The notes under the pieces were generated by a model. That model was not told the origin of the DNA and did no database searches. It saw nothing but the letters and a program-made list of their open reading frames with translations. Of a stretch of DNA of 64,000 nt, positions 25,734 through 34,341 are shown one piece after another. This DNA is from a virus. The DNA lies in IMG/VR virus record IMGVR_UViG_3300027792_000013, positions 51,929 to 115,928 of that record; one strand, written 5' to 3'. The first letter of the stretch is position 1, and each line of letters begins with the position of its first letter. Position numbers and translations under genes: made by a program.

Positions 25734-26459
25734 GGCATAAAAAAAATCAATGGGTAAACTGTATTTTGTTTTTAGTTCTTCCATACATTCCTCTATAATT
25801 TTACTTCCTCTTTCGAGAATTTTTTCACCGTTTAACTGACTATTTCCTGGTAATGGAACCCCCGAATATTTGTCTAAATTAGCTCCCCATTGTTCCAAGA
25901 ACCTCCCATAAACATATTTTTTCATCCATTCTTCGTTGAAAATTCCAGTAACAGTGGAGGAATCCAAGGATGTAAAAACTTTCAGTATATAAACTGAACT
26001 GTCATCAATAACACCTGGTGGGGTTGTAAAATTAATGATGTGATCAATTGGGTTGAAATTAAATGTCAACATTGCCCGATATCTACTATCAATCATTTTG
26101 AGTTTTTCTAATAGAAGTTCATATCCAACCAAATCCATATCAGACATGATATACCGGGCATCTTGCATAAAATCCCACTGTAAAGAAAAAGTTGGTTCCC
26201 CTAATGCGGTTGTAGTTGTTCTCAAAGCTTCAGTAACAGCTATAATATTTTCATCTAATTCATAGCTGGTTTCACCGTCAACTACTGATAGAATCAAAAA
26301 CCCAGATTTAAAACCATCATAATGATATTTACCAAATAATTGGAGAGCATCTTCAATTATCAGACTTTCTTGTTCAGGGGTGATTTCAACAGTTACAGCC
26401 CCATCACCACATCTCATTAAGGCATATTTTTTTAGACCATCGGCACTCGTTATTGACAT
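25731..26459 (-). CDS. 13: Neck protein (T4 gp13-like)
   Basis: 242 residues. The N-terminus LKKYALMRCGDGAVTVEITPEQ followed by DALQLFGKYHYDG matches the start of gp13-type neck proteins in T4-like phages (a helix, a P-V-I-type strand, then a helix ending in H-x-D-G). It would join the completed head to the tail. It lies downstream of the portal gene, and its ATG overlaps the previous stop (TAATG). Confidence 0.7.
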   Translation of the reverse strand: MSITSADGLKKYALMRCGDGAVTVEITPEQESLIIEDALQLFGKYHYDGFKSGFLILSVVDGETSYELDENIIAVTEALRTTTTALGEPTFSLQWDFMQDARYIMSDMDLVGYELLLEKLKMIDSRYRAMLTFNFNPIDHIINFTTPPGVIDDSSVYILKVFTSLDSSTVTGIFNEEWMKKYVYGRFLEQWGANLDKYSGVPLPGNSQLNGEKILERGSKIIEECMEELKTKYSLPIDFFYA

Positions 26460-27010
26460 TATTTTTTAGTCTTTTTTGATGCTGACTTTGTTGGTTTTTT
26501 TGGTTTTTCTGTTTTAATTATTGATGGTTGGTCAGGAATTTTGGGGGTTATTGAACTTAGAATCTCTTGATTTTTTTCAATAACAGGATCTTTGGTTTTG
26601 TTTAAAATTGTTGGTTCTACTGGAATTACTGGAGCTGGTTCTACTGGAATTACTGGAGCTGGTTCTACTGGAATTACTGGAGCTGGTTCTACTGGAGGCG
26701 AAGCATCAATAACAGTAATTTTAGGTTCAATCTCTGGTTCTTTTGAAATTTCACTCATTAGGTTGCTATAAAATTCTTTATTGATTATGGGATCAGTTCC
26801 AGTTTCCATTGTCACTTCCGCCTGGGATTTAAATTGCTCATTTTTATGAGCACCAGCGATTTCATCACTACTAATAAATTTCAACATTCCTGGATATTTT
26901 TCGGACAATCCTTCTGGTAGCCCACGATTTAGCCCCTCATGGATTCTATACGTTTTCCCCGGGACATTCATTGTCCACTTGTAGTTCAACAAATTAAAAT
27001 ATGTAGCCAT
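26459..27010 (-). CDS. Virion-type protein with proline-rich repeats
   Basis: 183 residues. About 90 residues of folded-looking sequence are followed by three exact copies of VEPAPVIP (residues about 106-129), then a lysine-rich tail (KPKKPTKSASKKTKK). The Pro repeats come from a 24-bp tandem repeat. It has its own late promoter (27031) and strong ribosome site. In the head-neck cluster, so a structural role is likely; family unknown. Confidence 0.65.
   Translation of the reverse strand: MATYFNLLNYKWTMNVPGKTYRIHEGLNRGLPEGLSEKYPGMLKFISSDEIAGAHKNEQFKSQAEVTMETGTDPIINKEFYSNLMSEISKEPEIEPKITVIDASPPVEPAPVIPVEPAPVIPVEPAPVIPVEPTILNKTKDPVIEKNQEILSSITPKIPDQPSIIKTEKPKKPTKSASKKTKK
26613..26695. repeat. 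24-bp tandem repeat, 3.5 copies
   Basis: Units at 26613-26636, 26637-26660 and 26661-26684 are identical, followed by half a unit. They encode the VEPAPVIP repeats of the gene at 26459. Confidence 0.9.
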
Positions 27011-27030
27011 GTTAACCTCCTAACAATACC

Positions 27031-27038
27031 TATTTATA
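27031..27038 (-). promoter_or_regulatory. T4-type late promoter TATAAATA
   Basis: A perfect TATAAATA followed by a short leader containing TTAGGAGGTTAAC before the ATG at 27010. Drives the Pro-repeat protein and the neck gene. Confidence 0.8.
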
Positions 27039-27040
27039 AT

Positions 27041-27562
27041 TTAGTCAGTAAAATCGAATGTTGAATAAAGCAAAGTGGCATCACAAAATAGGGTATCAGG
27101 ATCAACTCTAGTAGAAAATCCTAGATTTGATAAATTTTTTACCCAGCATTGATGAAAAGCAATTTTACTAACTATATTTTTTTTATTTGAAAGCAAATAA
27201 AGAACACCTTCGGAAGTGTCAGTTTGATTTCTTAAATGTAACATAGCATCAATTGTTAACTGTTGATTTTCTGGAAGTGGAGAAAAATCTTTATTAGCTA
27301 ACATCCATCTAAACAAGTTGATATAATTACTTAGATTTTCATCAACCACAAAAGTAAATCTAAGTTCACCGAAATCAATACTAGTCCCTGGTTCTCTTTC
27401 CGTATAGAATGGATTCTGTTTATTAATTACACCAATACTAACATCTGGTATTGTGGTATCAACTATCATATATGAAAAGTCAGGAAACTTTTCTAAAGTA
27501 AAAAAGAAGTTCGTGGGATTCGTATGATTTAATATTAAATGTTCAGCGGTTTGATATATCAT
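27041..27562 (-). CDS. Tail-tube-fold structural protein
   Basis: 173 residues: beta-rich throughout, with FGELRFTFVVDENLSNYINLFRWM in the middle. I know this strand plus D-E-x-x-x-N-Y helix pattern from tube-like baseplate and tail proteins of T4-like phages. It lies between portal and neck genes and overlaps the portal stop by ATGA. It may be a tube initiator or a tail completion protein; the exact T4 counterpart is not clear. Confidence 0.5.
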   Translation of the reverse strand: MIYQTAEHLILNHTNPTNFFFTLEKFPDFSYMIVDTTIPDVSIGVINKQNPFYTEREPGTSIDFGELRFTFVVDENLSNYINLFRWMLANKDFSPLPENQQLTIDAMLHLRNQTDTSEGVLYLLSNKKNIVSKIAFHQCWVKNLSNLGFSTRVDPDTLFCDATLLYSTFDFTD

Positions 27563-29154
27563 ATTTCCTCTGGTTCATTTTCGGGTTCTTTGTTAGGTTG
27601 TTGTCCTGGTAATTTATTTCCCTGTGGTTTACCAAATGAAACTTCGTTTTCTCCATTTTGTTCACTGTCATTTTGTTCCTCTTTTAATTTTTTCAATTTT
27701 TTCTTTTTTTCTTCCCATTCTTGTTCTGATAGTTTCAAAACATTTATGGCGAGTTCATCATCAGTAAAAAATCTGCCTACATATGGGTCTAACATTTGAA
27801 GACGCTCAATTCGCATCCGTTCCAATTCGGCTTCTTTGATTTCTTTAAACAGATTGTCTTCACTGAATTCAAAGCAAATGAATTTTCCAAATGATTGGAA
27901 ATCTTCGTCATCACAAATTCCTTTAAAAAGCAATTGACGTCGAAGTAATTCTAAAAATAGTTTTGAAAATTTGCGTCTAACTTTAGATATAAATTTTGAA
28001 AAATTAACTTCGTCTCTTTCTATTTCAGTCGTTCTTCCAAAATTTAAAACTGACTTTTCTTCGATTCCTAAACGACTGGTTGGAATTCTCATGGATTCAT
28101 ATACTTTCTTGAGGAAATAATAAAGATCATCAAGTTCACCTAGATTTTCTCCACCGCTTAAGGTATCAACCGTAGTTCCCCTACCATCAGCCGTTTTTGG
28201 TAACCAAATATCTTCGGTAGTTGCTATAACATTTCGTTCATTTAAAAGAGTTCCAGAGGATGCATCATAAATGATGTTGTTCTTGAATTTCATCGCCAGT
28301 TGTTTCATGTATTCTTCGGCTTTAACTTTAGGTAAATAACCGACATCAACCGCATATACCCTTTTTTCTGGTGCTCGAATTAATCTGTAAATTATAATAC
28401 AATCTTCAATAAGTCTCAAATTGTTAATTGCTTTTATTGATCTATGTAAATATGATAATAGTCTTCCGGTAATTCTATCATATAACCCAGATCCAACGAA
28501 AACTATTAATTCAGTAGGTATTTTAGTTGAAGTATATTCAAAATTTGTCATAAAATAACTTGCTTGAAACAAGTTTTCTTTTGGTGGTGTATATATAGGA
28601 AATACCTTTTTTGTTTTTCTGTTTAAATCAAATGTTATATTTACGGGGTCAATTCTATTGAGCTTGACTATGCCATCTTTTACATTATCTTTTTTGACAA
28701 CAACCTCGTAACATATTCGACCATCGATATACCAAGACATAAATATTTCGTCGCCAATATTTTCGAAATCCATTAGAGACAAAATGTTATCAAACTCTTC
28801 AGTAATTTTGTCTACTGTATCTTTACTGATTTGAAGTTTTTCTGGAATTTTAGAGCAATTAATTTTTACTATTTTGTCTTCTGGATCTGAAGCAATAGCT
28901 TCGTTTACAATTTCTTCTAATGCCCGATTAATTTCCGGATATTCACTAATTCTACGATATAAATCAATTGAAGATTTCTCATTTATAGGAGTTGCTGTTT
29001 TACCATCGATTTGTTGGGAATATTCCCCAACTGGCATTTCTTCGGACCACTCGGTAGTTTTTTTGGTGGTTTCACTATCATCTGAAATAAATTTCTTTTT
29101 TAGCTCTACTTCTCTACCGTAAAAAATTTCTTGTAACAACGTTGTTATACTCAT
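27559..29154 (-). CDS. 20: Portal protein (T4 gp20-like)
   Basis: 531 residues, about the length of T4 gp20. RRISEYPEINRALEEIVNEA near residue 70, a stem region with VKLNRIDPVNITFD near 170, LPKTADGRGTTVDTLSGGENLG near 315-336 and DEVNFSKFISKVRRKFSKLF near 370 are characteristic. It forms the dodecameric portal for DNA entry and prohead initiation. It has a late promoter at 29169. Confidence 0.9.
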   Translation of the reverse strand: MSITTLLQEIFYGREVELKKKFISDDSETTKKTTEWSEEMPVGEYSQQIDGKTATPINEKSSIDLYRRISEYPEINRALEEIVNEAIASDPEDKIVKINCSKIPEKLQISKDTVDKITEEFDNILSLMDFENIGDEIFMSWYIDGRICYEVVVKKDNVKDGIVKLNRIDPVNITFDLNRKTKKVFPIYTPPKENLFQASYFMTNFEYTSTKIPTELIVFVGSGLYDRITGRLLSYLHRSIKAINNLRLIEDCIIIYRLIRAPEKRVYAVDVGYLPKVKAEEYMKQLAMKFKNNIIYDASSGTLLNERNVIATTEDIWLPKTADGRGTTVDTLSGGENLGELDDLYYFLKKVYESMRIPTSRLGIEEKSVLNFGRTTEIERDEVNFSKFISKVRRKFSKLFLELLRRQLLFKGICDDEDFQSFGKFICFEFSEDNLFKEIKEAELERMRIERLQMLDPYVGRFFTDDELAINVLKLSEQEWEEKKKKLKKLKEEQNDSEQNGENEVSFGKPQGNKLPGQQPNKEPENEPEEI

Positions 29155-29168
29155 TTATTCTCCACAAT

Positions 29169-29176
29169 TATTTATA
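29169..29176 (-). promoter_or_regulatory. T4-type late promoter TATAAATA
   Basis: A perfect TATAAATA with the leader ATTGTGGAGAATAA before the portal ATG at 29154. It overlaps the end of the upstream gene at 29172. Confidence 0.8.
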
Positions 29177-29999
29177 ATCTTCTTCTTGGTCTTCTCATTT
29201 TTATTTTTTTCGGTCTAATTGGTTTTATTTTTTTCATTTTTGTGGTTTTCATTGCTTTGCTAACCCTCGTTTTCATTTGTTTTAAAGTTTCGGGTCTAGC
29301 TTTTTTAGCCTTTAATTTTCTTTTTTTAGCCTCAAAAATTCTTTTATAGATATCTTGATTTGACTCTCTTTTAAATTCTTTAATTGGAATTTTTTCTTTG
29401 ACTTCTGGAGATCGTTTTCTTTTTAATCCCCGGCTCTCTTTGATTTTAACGTTCCGTTCCTCGGTGGTTTTCATTTTCTTTCTGGTATCACGATATACTT
29501 GAGCGGCTGTAATATCTACCCACTTTGCTCCAGGAGATTTTACAAGATCTAACCATTTGCTATACGGAATTTCATAAACTTTTCTGCCCATATGTGATGA
29601 CAAATATCGTTTTATTATTGCCAACCCTTCTTGGCTAAAAATTTTATATGCACTTTTTATATCGGAATATGGAAGATTTATTGGTGAATTTTTTTTAACA
29701 GCTTTTTGATTTGTTACAATAATTTTTTTGATAAAATATTCTCTAGTTCTGGGTGGTAAATAATGAAGGTTTAATCCTAACCAACCTCTAGATTTTCCTG
29801 CGGGGTATAATCCAATACAAAGACTTAATGGATGGGCATCATACCAAGGAAGTCTCCTTGGGGTTTCATGATACAATTTTGAAGTATAATCGAACGTATA
29901 TAGTTTTCCTATTTGAATTTTTATAGCTCTGGTAGTTTGAAATTGCTGAACAAACTGTTGCCAAAATTTTTCTTGTTGTGGTGAAATAACATTTGCCAT
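29172..29999 (-). CDS. Virion-associated protein with very basic tail
   Basis: 275 residues. The first half contains LPWYDAHPLSLCIGLYPAGKSRGWLGLNLHYLPPRTR in sense, a Y-D-x-x-P...G-x-N-x-H-Y-L-P-P pattern that I recall from a conserved structural protein of T4-like phages. From residue 170 it is almost all K, R and short spacers, ending RPKKIKMRRPRRRL. Such a tail could bind DNA inside the head or tail. Late-expressed by position, coupled to its neighbour by TAATG. Function unknown. Confidence 0.65.
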   Translation of the reverse strand: MANVISPQQEKFWQQFVQQFQTTRAIKIQIGKLYTFDYTSKLYHETPRRLPWYDAHPLSLCIGLYPAGKSRGWLGLNLHYLPPRTREYFIKKIIVTNQKAVKKNSPINLPYSDIKSAYKIFSQEGLAIIKRYLSSHMGRKVYEIPYSKWLDLVKSPGAKWVDITAAQVYRDTRKKMKTTEERNVKIKESRGLKRKRSPEVKEKIPIKEFKRESNQDIYKRIFEAKKRKLKAKKARPETLKQMKTRVSKAMKTTKMKKIKPIRPKKIKMRRPRRRL

Positions 30000-32350
30000 T
30001 ATTCTGGAATCCCAAATAATAATGATTTTACATTCATTAGAATCGATAGATCATCTATAGTGATTCTTCGATCTTCAGAATTCATAATTTGTTGCATAAC
30101 TATTGGAGATCCTGGTGGCTGTGTTGGTTGACTCCGAGTACCCATATAAGCATCCCCAACCTCTTTAGGAGAATCTTGTTGGTCACATTCTCGGGCTCTA
30201 GACAATCTATTAGAAACACTGGCTAATGATATTCCTTTTGGTTGAACGTGCCATGGTTCTTTTTTTCTGCCTGGCGGAGGCCTAAGGAATGGTCTGTGAA
30301 GACCATATTTTCTTAGTAATCCCATTTGATCTATTTTATTTAGATCTTCTGAATTGGCATCAAACGCCCACCCATATTCATGAAGAGATCTTCCTGGGGG
30401 GGCTGCTTTATCGGGAAATTTAGCATATAGATTTGCCTGTTCTTCTGAACTTCTAAATCCGGATGTTATTGTTAAATTTTTTCCTGTTTTGTCTTTATAT
30501 TCGGCACCAACCCCGACTAAAGCAGAATAAAGATCTGGTTGTAACCCAGATACATCAACTCTTGAATTAGCTAAATTAAATGGTTCTTGTGTTAAATCTT
30601 GTTTTTCTTCTTTTGGAATTATAGTTCGCATTTTTTCTAAATTTGTTTTTGTTTCACTTGGAGGCAAAGTTATTTGAGGTATATAAGCATCACCAATTTG
30701 ATTTATTTTGTCTTTCCATTTCGCTCCAAATTTTCCTTGTCTCATCCATTTTTCTAAATACTTTACAATATTAGCTGGTGTACTATCATCTCCAAGGGCA
30801 TCAACGACTTTAGCCCTCATTTTTGCTTCTTCGGCTTTATTGAGTCCAATTTTTGATCTAATATCTTTCCAACGTTCGACTCTTTTTCTTGTTAAAGTAG
30901 TTTCTGTATCATCTTGTAATTGGGAAATTTGAATGTCTTCTTGTTCTGAGATTTGCTTTATTTTTTTGTTGGAGTACATTCCTAGAGCTGCAATAGGGGC
31001 ACCAAGAACAGCTCCCCCGGCAATTCCACCTAATAAACTACCAACCCCACCAAATCCTGCACCAGCTCCGGTTGGAATAGCACCTTTCCCCAAAGCTTTT
31101 AATCCACCTAATAAACCCCCCGGTTTTGTTAGGGTATCAATAAAATCTGATTTTTTTTCTTTCTTTTTTTCTTTTTTATTTTTTTCTTGTTCTTCTACAA
31201 GGGCAGCAGTATTTTCGGATATTTCTTTTAAAAAGAAATCTCGGTTTTCCCAATCTTCTTTACTATTGGTTTCCTGGGACAATCTCATTTGTTGGTAGGT
31301 ATTGTCTTCTACATCTTTTAGAAGTTCTTGTGTTTGTTGAGTTTCTTGTTTAGGAGCAGAATATTTTTCTCTGATTTTTCTTTCGGTTTCCCATTCTTCA
31401 GGGGAACTAGCTTTTAAAAATTCATTTAAACCACCACCCACTTGCTCATACATTTCTTGTGATGATGGTGGTCTTATACTTTTTTTGATGGTTGGTTCAG
31501 GAGTTCCACTAATCTTTTTTTGTTGATATTTTTCTCTAATTCGTTTTTCGGTTTCCCATTCTTCAGGAGAACTCATTCTTAAAAATTCACTTAGATCACC
31601 CCCGGATTCTTCAAATAATTTGCCTATATCTGGTTTACTTTCTTTGACCGTCTTTGATTTTCTTGTTAATTCTCCAGAAGTAGTTTCGACATCTCTCATT
31701 TGGGCTGAAATCTGCTGTTTCAATCTGTATCTTCTAGTCTCATCCATTTTTCGTAGAAATTCCAATTGCTTTTCATATCGTTCTCTGGTCTTTGCTTTTT
31801 TTTCTTTGATTTTTTGAGTTAACCAAGCTCCTGCCAACATCAAACCAGGACTATCTGTTAATAATCCTAAAGCTCCGCCAAGAGTTTCCGGTAAATTTTC
31901 TTTTTTGAGTCGTTCTTTAAGTCTTCCTTTTAGTGTCTCTTCTTTTAGTTTGTATTGACCTTTTTTTATAGTGCCGCCCTTTCTTGTAAATTCTCCTTCG
32001 GCTATTTTAGTAACTTTTCCAACCAATCTTTTTATTCGTTCTTTTTCTGCTCCGGTTATTTGTTTTTGTCTGAACATGGTTTCAACAGCGTCTTGAATTC
32101 CATGTAGTTCCTTTATATAGTTTCTAACATCACTAGTTTCAACAACTGTTGTCAAACCTTCGATTATATTGTTGATTTCTTTGTAGATTTCAACTACTTC
32201 ATCTCGAACGACTTTGCCAGATTTTATATCGGAAAGAATATCTTTACTTTGTAATTTATTGGCTTTCTGAATAACAGATTCAACGAATTTTCTTTCTTCA
32301 AAAATTTTTCTTTTTTGTTTAATCTCTTGTTTTGTTATCGTATTTGGCAT
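29999..32350 (-). CDS. Large tail protein with M15 peptidase domain
   Basis: 783 residues. Helical, charged N-terminal half; two near-identical segments around SSPEEWETE(K/R) near residues 260 and 320; a Gly/Ala-rich hydrophobic stretch near 425-460. The C-terminal domain is of the VanY/M15 type: TSGFRSSEEQANLYAKFP, SLHEYGWAFDAN near 657 (S-x-H-x6-D) and EPWHVQ near 698. M15 enzymes cut peptidoglycan peptide crosslinks. Linked to tail genes and a late promoter, it is probably a virion enzyme that opens the cell wall at infection. Confidence 0.78.
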   Translation of the reverse strand: MPNTITKQEIKQKRKIFEERKFVESVIQKANKLQSKDILSDIKSGKVVRDEVVEIYKEINNIIEGLTTVVETSDVRNYIKELHGIQDAVETMFRQKQITGAEKERIKRLVGKVTKIAEGEFTRKGGTIKKGQYKLKEETLKGRLKERLKKENLPETLGGALGLLTDSPGLMLAGAWLTQKIKEKKAKTRERYEKQLEFLRKMDETRRYRLKQQISAQMRDVETTSGELTRKSKTVKESKPDIGKLFEESGGDLSEFLRMSSPEEWETEKRIREKYQQKKISGTPEPTIKKSIRPPSSQEMYEQVGGGLNEFLKASSPEEWETERKIREKYSAPKQETQQTQELLKDVEDNTYQQMRLSQETNSKEDWENRDFFLKEISENTAALVEEQEKNKKEKKKEKKSDFIDTLTKPGGLLGGLKALGKGAIPTGAGAGFGGVGSLLGGIAGGAVLGAPIAALGMYSNKKIKQISEQEDIQISQLQDDTETTLTRKRVERWKDIRSKIGLNKAEEAKMRAKVVDALGDDSTPANIVKYLEKWMRQGKFGAKWKDKINQIGDAYIPQITLPPSETKTNLEKMRTIIPKEEKQDLTQEPFNLANSRVDVSGLQPDLYSALVGVGAEYKDKTGKNLTITSGFRSSEEQANLYAKFPDKAAPPGRSLHEYGWAFDANSEDLNKIDQMGLLRKYGLHRPFLRPPPGRKKEPWHVQPKGISLASVSNRLSRARECDQQDSPKEVGDAYMGTRSQPTQPPGSPIVMQQIMNSEDRRITIDDLSILMNVKSLLFGIPE

Positions 32351-32367
32351 TTTTGATCCTCATATAA

Positions 32368-32375
32368 TATTTATA
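32368..32375 (-). promoter_or_regulatory. T4-type late promoter TATAAATA
   Basis: A perfect TATAAATA, then TTATATGAGGATCAAAA before the ATG at 32350. It lies just behind the frameshift frame's stop. Confidence 0.78.
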
Positions 32376-32382
32376 TGATGAC

Positions 32383-32562
32383 CTACTTTTTACCTCTTTT
32401 CTTTTTTTCTAATTCAGCTATATGTACATCAACAAAAATGTCGAATAGATAAGGTGGTAAATTAACTATTTCAGAAAAATTAAAAGGAAATCTTTGCAAA
32501 GTCAACGAATAATAAATATCTTGTATATGAGAAATACTATTGCTATAATGAACTATGTTGCT
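32383..32562 (-). CDS. -1 frameshift extension of the gp26-like protein
   Basis: A 59-codon frame, open from the slippery site to TAG at 32383-32385. It has no ATG or GTG and no ribosome site of its own. It is reached from the gp26-like gene by slipping back one base at T TTT TTA (32562-32568), three codons before that gene's stop. The product would be a fusion of about 301 residues. The encoded tail is well-behaved protein (DIYYSLTLQRFPFNFSEIVN...), helical, ending in a basic EKKKRGKK. This is like the G/GT tail-chaperone pairs of other phages; for a T4-type baseplate gene it is an inference. Confidence 0.6.
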   Translation of the reverse strand, partial: SNIVHYSNSISHIQDIYYSLTLQRFPFNFSEIVNLPPYLFDIFVDVHIAELEKKKRGKK

Positions 32563-33287
32563 AAAAAAAGTATAGGATCTCCTGTTCTAAAGTGGATTTC
32601 ACTTTTACATTCTGGACAATTCCAAGTAAAATCCATTACAATTTTAGGTTCTTTTTTGAACCAATCGAGAATTTTTTGATATTGTGCTTCATTCAGATCA
32701 TCAATGAATTTCTTTTTTCCTTCGGTGTCAAGTTCAAATCTTTCATCTCCAAGCAAAACAGATCGAATATGTGATTCGAAAAGTTCAAGATTTGCAACTT
32801 TAATTGGTTTCTTCTTTTGATCTTTCAAATTTGATAAATATGAGAAATTTGAAAACATCAATTCGATTCCATATTTTTTTTGTTTATCAAAAATAATAGT
32901 AGAATCCAGAAACTTTTCACCTTCAACTGATACTATTTTTGTTAAATCGTATTCTGCCAGCTCTGAACTTTCATGTTTTTTGCATTTTTCATTTTCACAT
33001 GTCAAATCAAATTGGATTAAACTACCCTTTGACATCAAACGCAGATTGTACATGAGCCATGCGATTTCAACAAATGGAAGATCATCTACAATTGTTGGCG
33101 TCTTAAATTTTACTGTATTTTTGATTACCTGTACTACCGCCAAATATAGATCCGAACTGGAATCACTGTCAGCACCCATCAATAAAATTCTTTCTTCTCC
33201 CATTCTGTAAGGTCTAATAGAAACTGTTTCTCTTTTTGTAAGCAATTCTACTTGCTTTTCTTCGACTGGTATTTCCCATGGATTCAT
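32553..33287 (-). CDS. 26: Baseplate protein (T4 gp26-like)
   Basis: 244 residues from the ATG at 33287, chosen for the perfect AAGGAGAAAAAA site; the longer frame upstream overlaps the next gene. It fits the T4 baseplate protein family: SIRPYRMGEERILL near residue 25, then cysteine pairs CENEKC near 97 and CPEC near 230 that probably bind zinc together. The end contains the slippery stretch CTTTTTTTAGC. In T4, gp26 helps assemble the baseplate hub together with gp51. Confidence 0.75.
   Translation of the reverse strand: MNPWEIPVEEKQVELLTKRETVSIRPYRMGEERILLMGADSDSSSDLYLAVVQVIKNTVKFKTPTIVDDLPFVEIAWLMYNLRLMSKGSLIQFDLTCENEKCKKHESSELAEYDLTKIVSVEGEKFLDSTIIFDKQKKYGIELMFSNFSYLSNLKDQKKKPIKVANLELFESHIRSVLLGDERFELDTEGKKKFIDDLNEAQYQKILDWFKKEPKIVMDFTWNCPECKSEIHFRTGDPILFLAT
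32562..32568 (-). promoter_or_regulatory. Slippery heptamer U_UUU_UUA
   Basis: In the reading frame of the gp26-like gene the codons are CTT TTT TTA GCA ACA TAG. This gives the canonical -1 slippery sequence in correct phase, and the -1 frame is open for 59 codons. Confidence 0.65.
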
Positions 33288-33297
33288 TTTTTTCTCC

Positions 33298-33465
33298 TTA
33301 TCGATGCCATGAAATTGAATATTCACCGCACGTTGAGCATTCTGATACTTGAACATTAAAAGGAATATTTGGGTCATCATCCTCAACAAATTCGTGCCCA
33401 CTTATTGGACACATATGACGAAATGATAACCATAAACCGCGAATAAAACATATAAGTTTCATCAT
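33298..33465 (-). CDS. Small protein with two Cys pairs
   Basis: 55 residues, with tandem ATGs at 33465 and 33462 behind a strong GGAGGTAA. The motifs MCPISGHEF and ECSTCGEYS suggest a small zinc-binding fold. It ends two bases before the ribosome site of the gp26-like gene. Not recognised further. Confidence 0.65.
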   Translation of the reverse strand: MMKLICFIRGLWLSFRHMCPISGHEFVEDDDPNIPFNVQVSECSTCGEYSISWHR

Positions 33466-33687
33466 TTACCTCCATTTAGAATCTGGGATTGAATTTTCAA
33501 ATATAAATAGATCCTGAGCTATTCCATTTTCGTCCACATATAATTGAGTGATAACCTGAACAAGATCCCACCCAACACAAGATTCTGAATTTAAAAATGT
33601 TGTAATATTGTCTAAAATTTTTGTACTGTCAAATATGTTTATTTTTTCTGTAATTGAAGGTTTTGGAATTATTTTATAGTTTTTCAT
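33466..33687 (-). CDS. Hypothetical protein
   Basis: 73 residues from the ATG at 33687 (MKNYKIIPKP), overlapping the upstream gene by 14 bases. A TTGGGAAAAAA stretch stands before it. An upstream ATG at 33741 is possible but lies deeper in the neighbour. No family recognised. Confidence 0.5.
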   Translation of the reverse strand: MKNYKIIPKPSITEKINIFDSTKILDNITTFLNSESCVGWDLVQVITQLYVDENGIAQDLFIFENSIPDSKWR

Positions 33688-33976
33688 TTTTTTCCCAAGA
33701 TATTGAAGGCTCACCATCAAAAAATTCGGTTTCAAACCCAATAGTACGAAAATCTTTTAAAATTTCTTCTTGTATATCATAAACTTCTGTTGAATTGTCC
33801 TCAAATTCTGGGAAAAGAGATGCTATTTGTCGCCGTATATTTAATTGTCCAGTACTTTTTCTACCGTTTATTGCTGCAATAAAAATCTTTGTTTCTATAA
33901 TTTTAATTATGTCATTTTCGGGATTGAGTGTTGATTGGAAACTTATTTTCTTTGCGATATCTGGTGTTATGTACAT
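33674..33976 (-). CDS. Hypothetical protein, possibly baseplate-associated
   Basis: 100 residues from the ATG at 33976, preceded by AAAAAGGAGTAAAAA. Middle part ETKIFIAAINGRKSTGQLNIRR, then an acidic segment. It lies in the late gene block upstream of the gp26-like gene. Not recognised. Confidence 0.55.
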   Translation of the reverse strand: MYITPDIAKKISFQSTLNPENDIIKIIETKIFIAAINGRKSTGQLNIRRQIASLFPEFEDNSTEVYDIQEEILKDFRTIGFETEFFDGEPSISWEKNEKL

Positions 33977-33980
33977 TTTT

Positions 33981-34295
33981 TTACTCCTTTTTGTTACCGC
34001 ATTCAACTTCAAAACTAAAGTTGATAAATTCGCTATTAATGGATGCTGTACGTTGAATATAGATATCTATAGCAAATTTGCCCAATTTAATCATATCAAG
34101 AGTATTGTTACTTTCATCACATATAACACTATGGCCGAATATTATGTTTGCGTATTTTAATAAATTTAATTCCAATTCAATCTTTGTTTTAATCCAACTC
34201 CTATGAATTTCATCGTTGGGTTTAAAAATCAATTTTTCAATTATCGGTTCTGTAATTTTCTTTATTTTTGTTATTAATTCTTCTTTAGTTATCAT
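33981..34295 (-). CDS. Hypothetical protein
   Basis: 104 residues, lysine-rich helix at the start, then strands (KFAIDIYIQRTASI, EFINFSFEVECG). No strong ribosome site before the ATG. It is in the block of small late genes before gp26; family unknown. Confidence 0.5.
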   Translation of the reverse strand: MITKEELITKIKKITEPIIEKLIFKPNDEIHRSWIKTKIELELNLLKYANIIFGHSVICDESNNTLDMIKLGKFAIDIYIQRTASINSEFINFSFEVECGNKKE

Positions 34296-34341
34296 TTTTG
34301 TTTTCTTTAAATAGAGTCGGTTTTTTTATTTTCATTGGTAC

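Noticed and set aside
30708-31298. Plus-strand frames opposite the tail peptidase gene
   Set aside because: No ribosome sites, opposite to the late operon, and low-complexity Ser/Phe/Pro composition typical of antisense shadows.
33502-33509. TATAAATA on the plus strand
   Set aside because: It lies inside a minus-strand gene and no plus-strand gene follows; chance match in AT-rich DNA.
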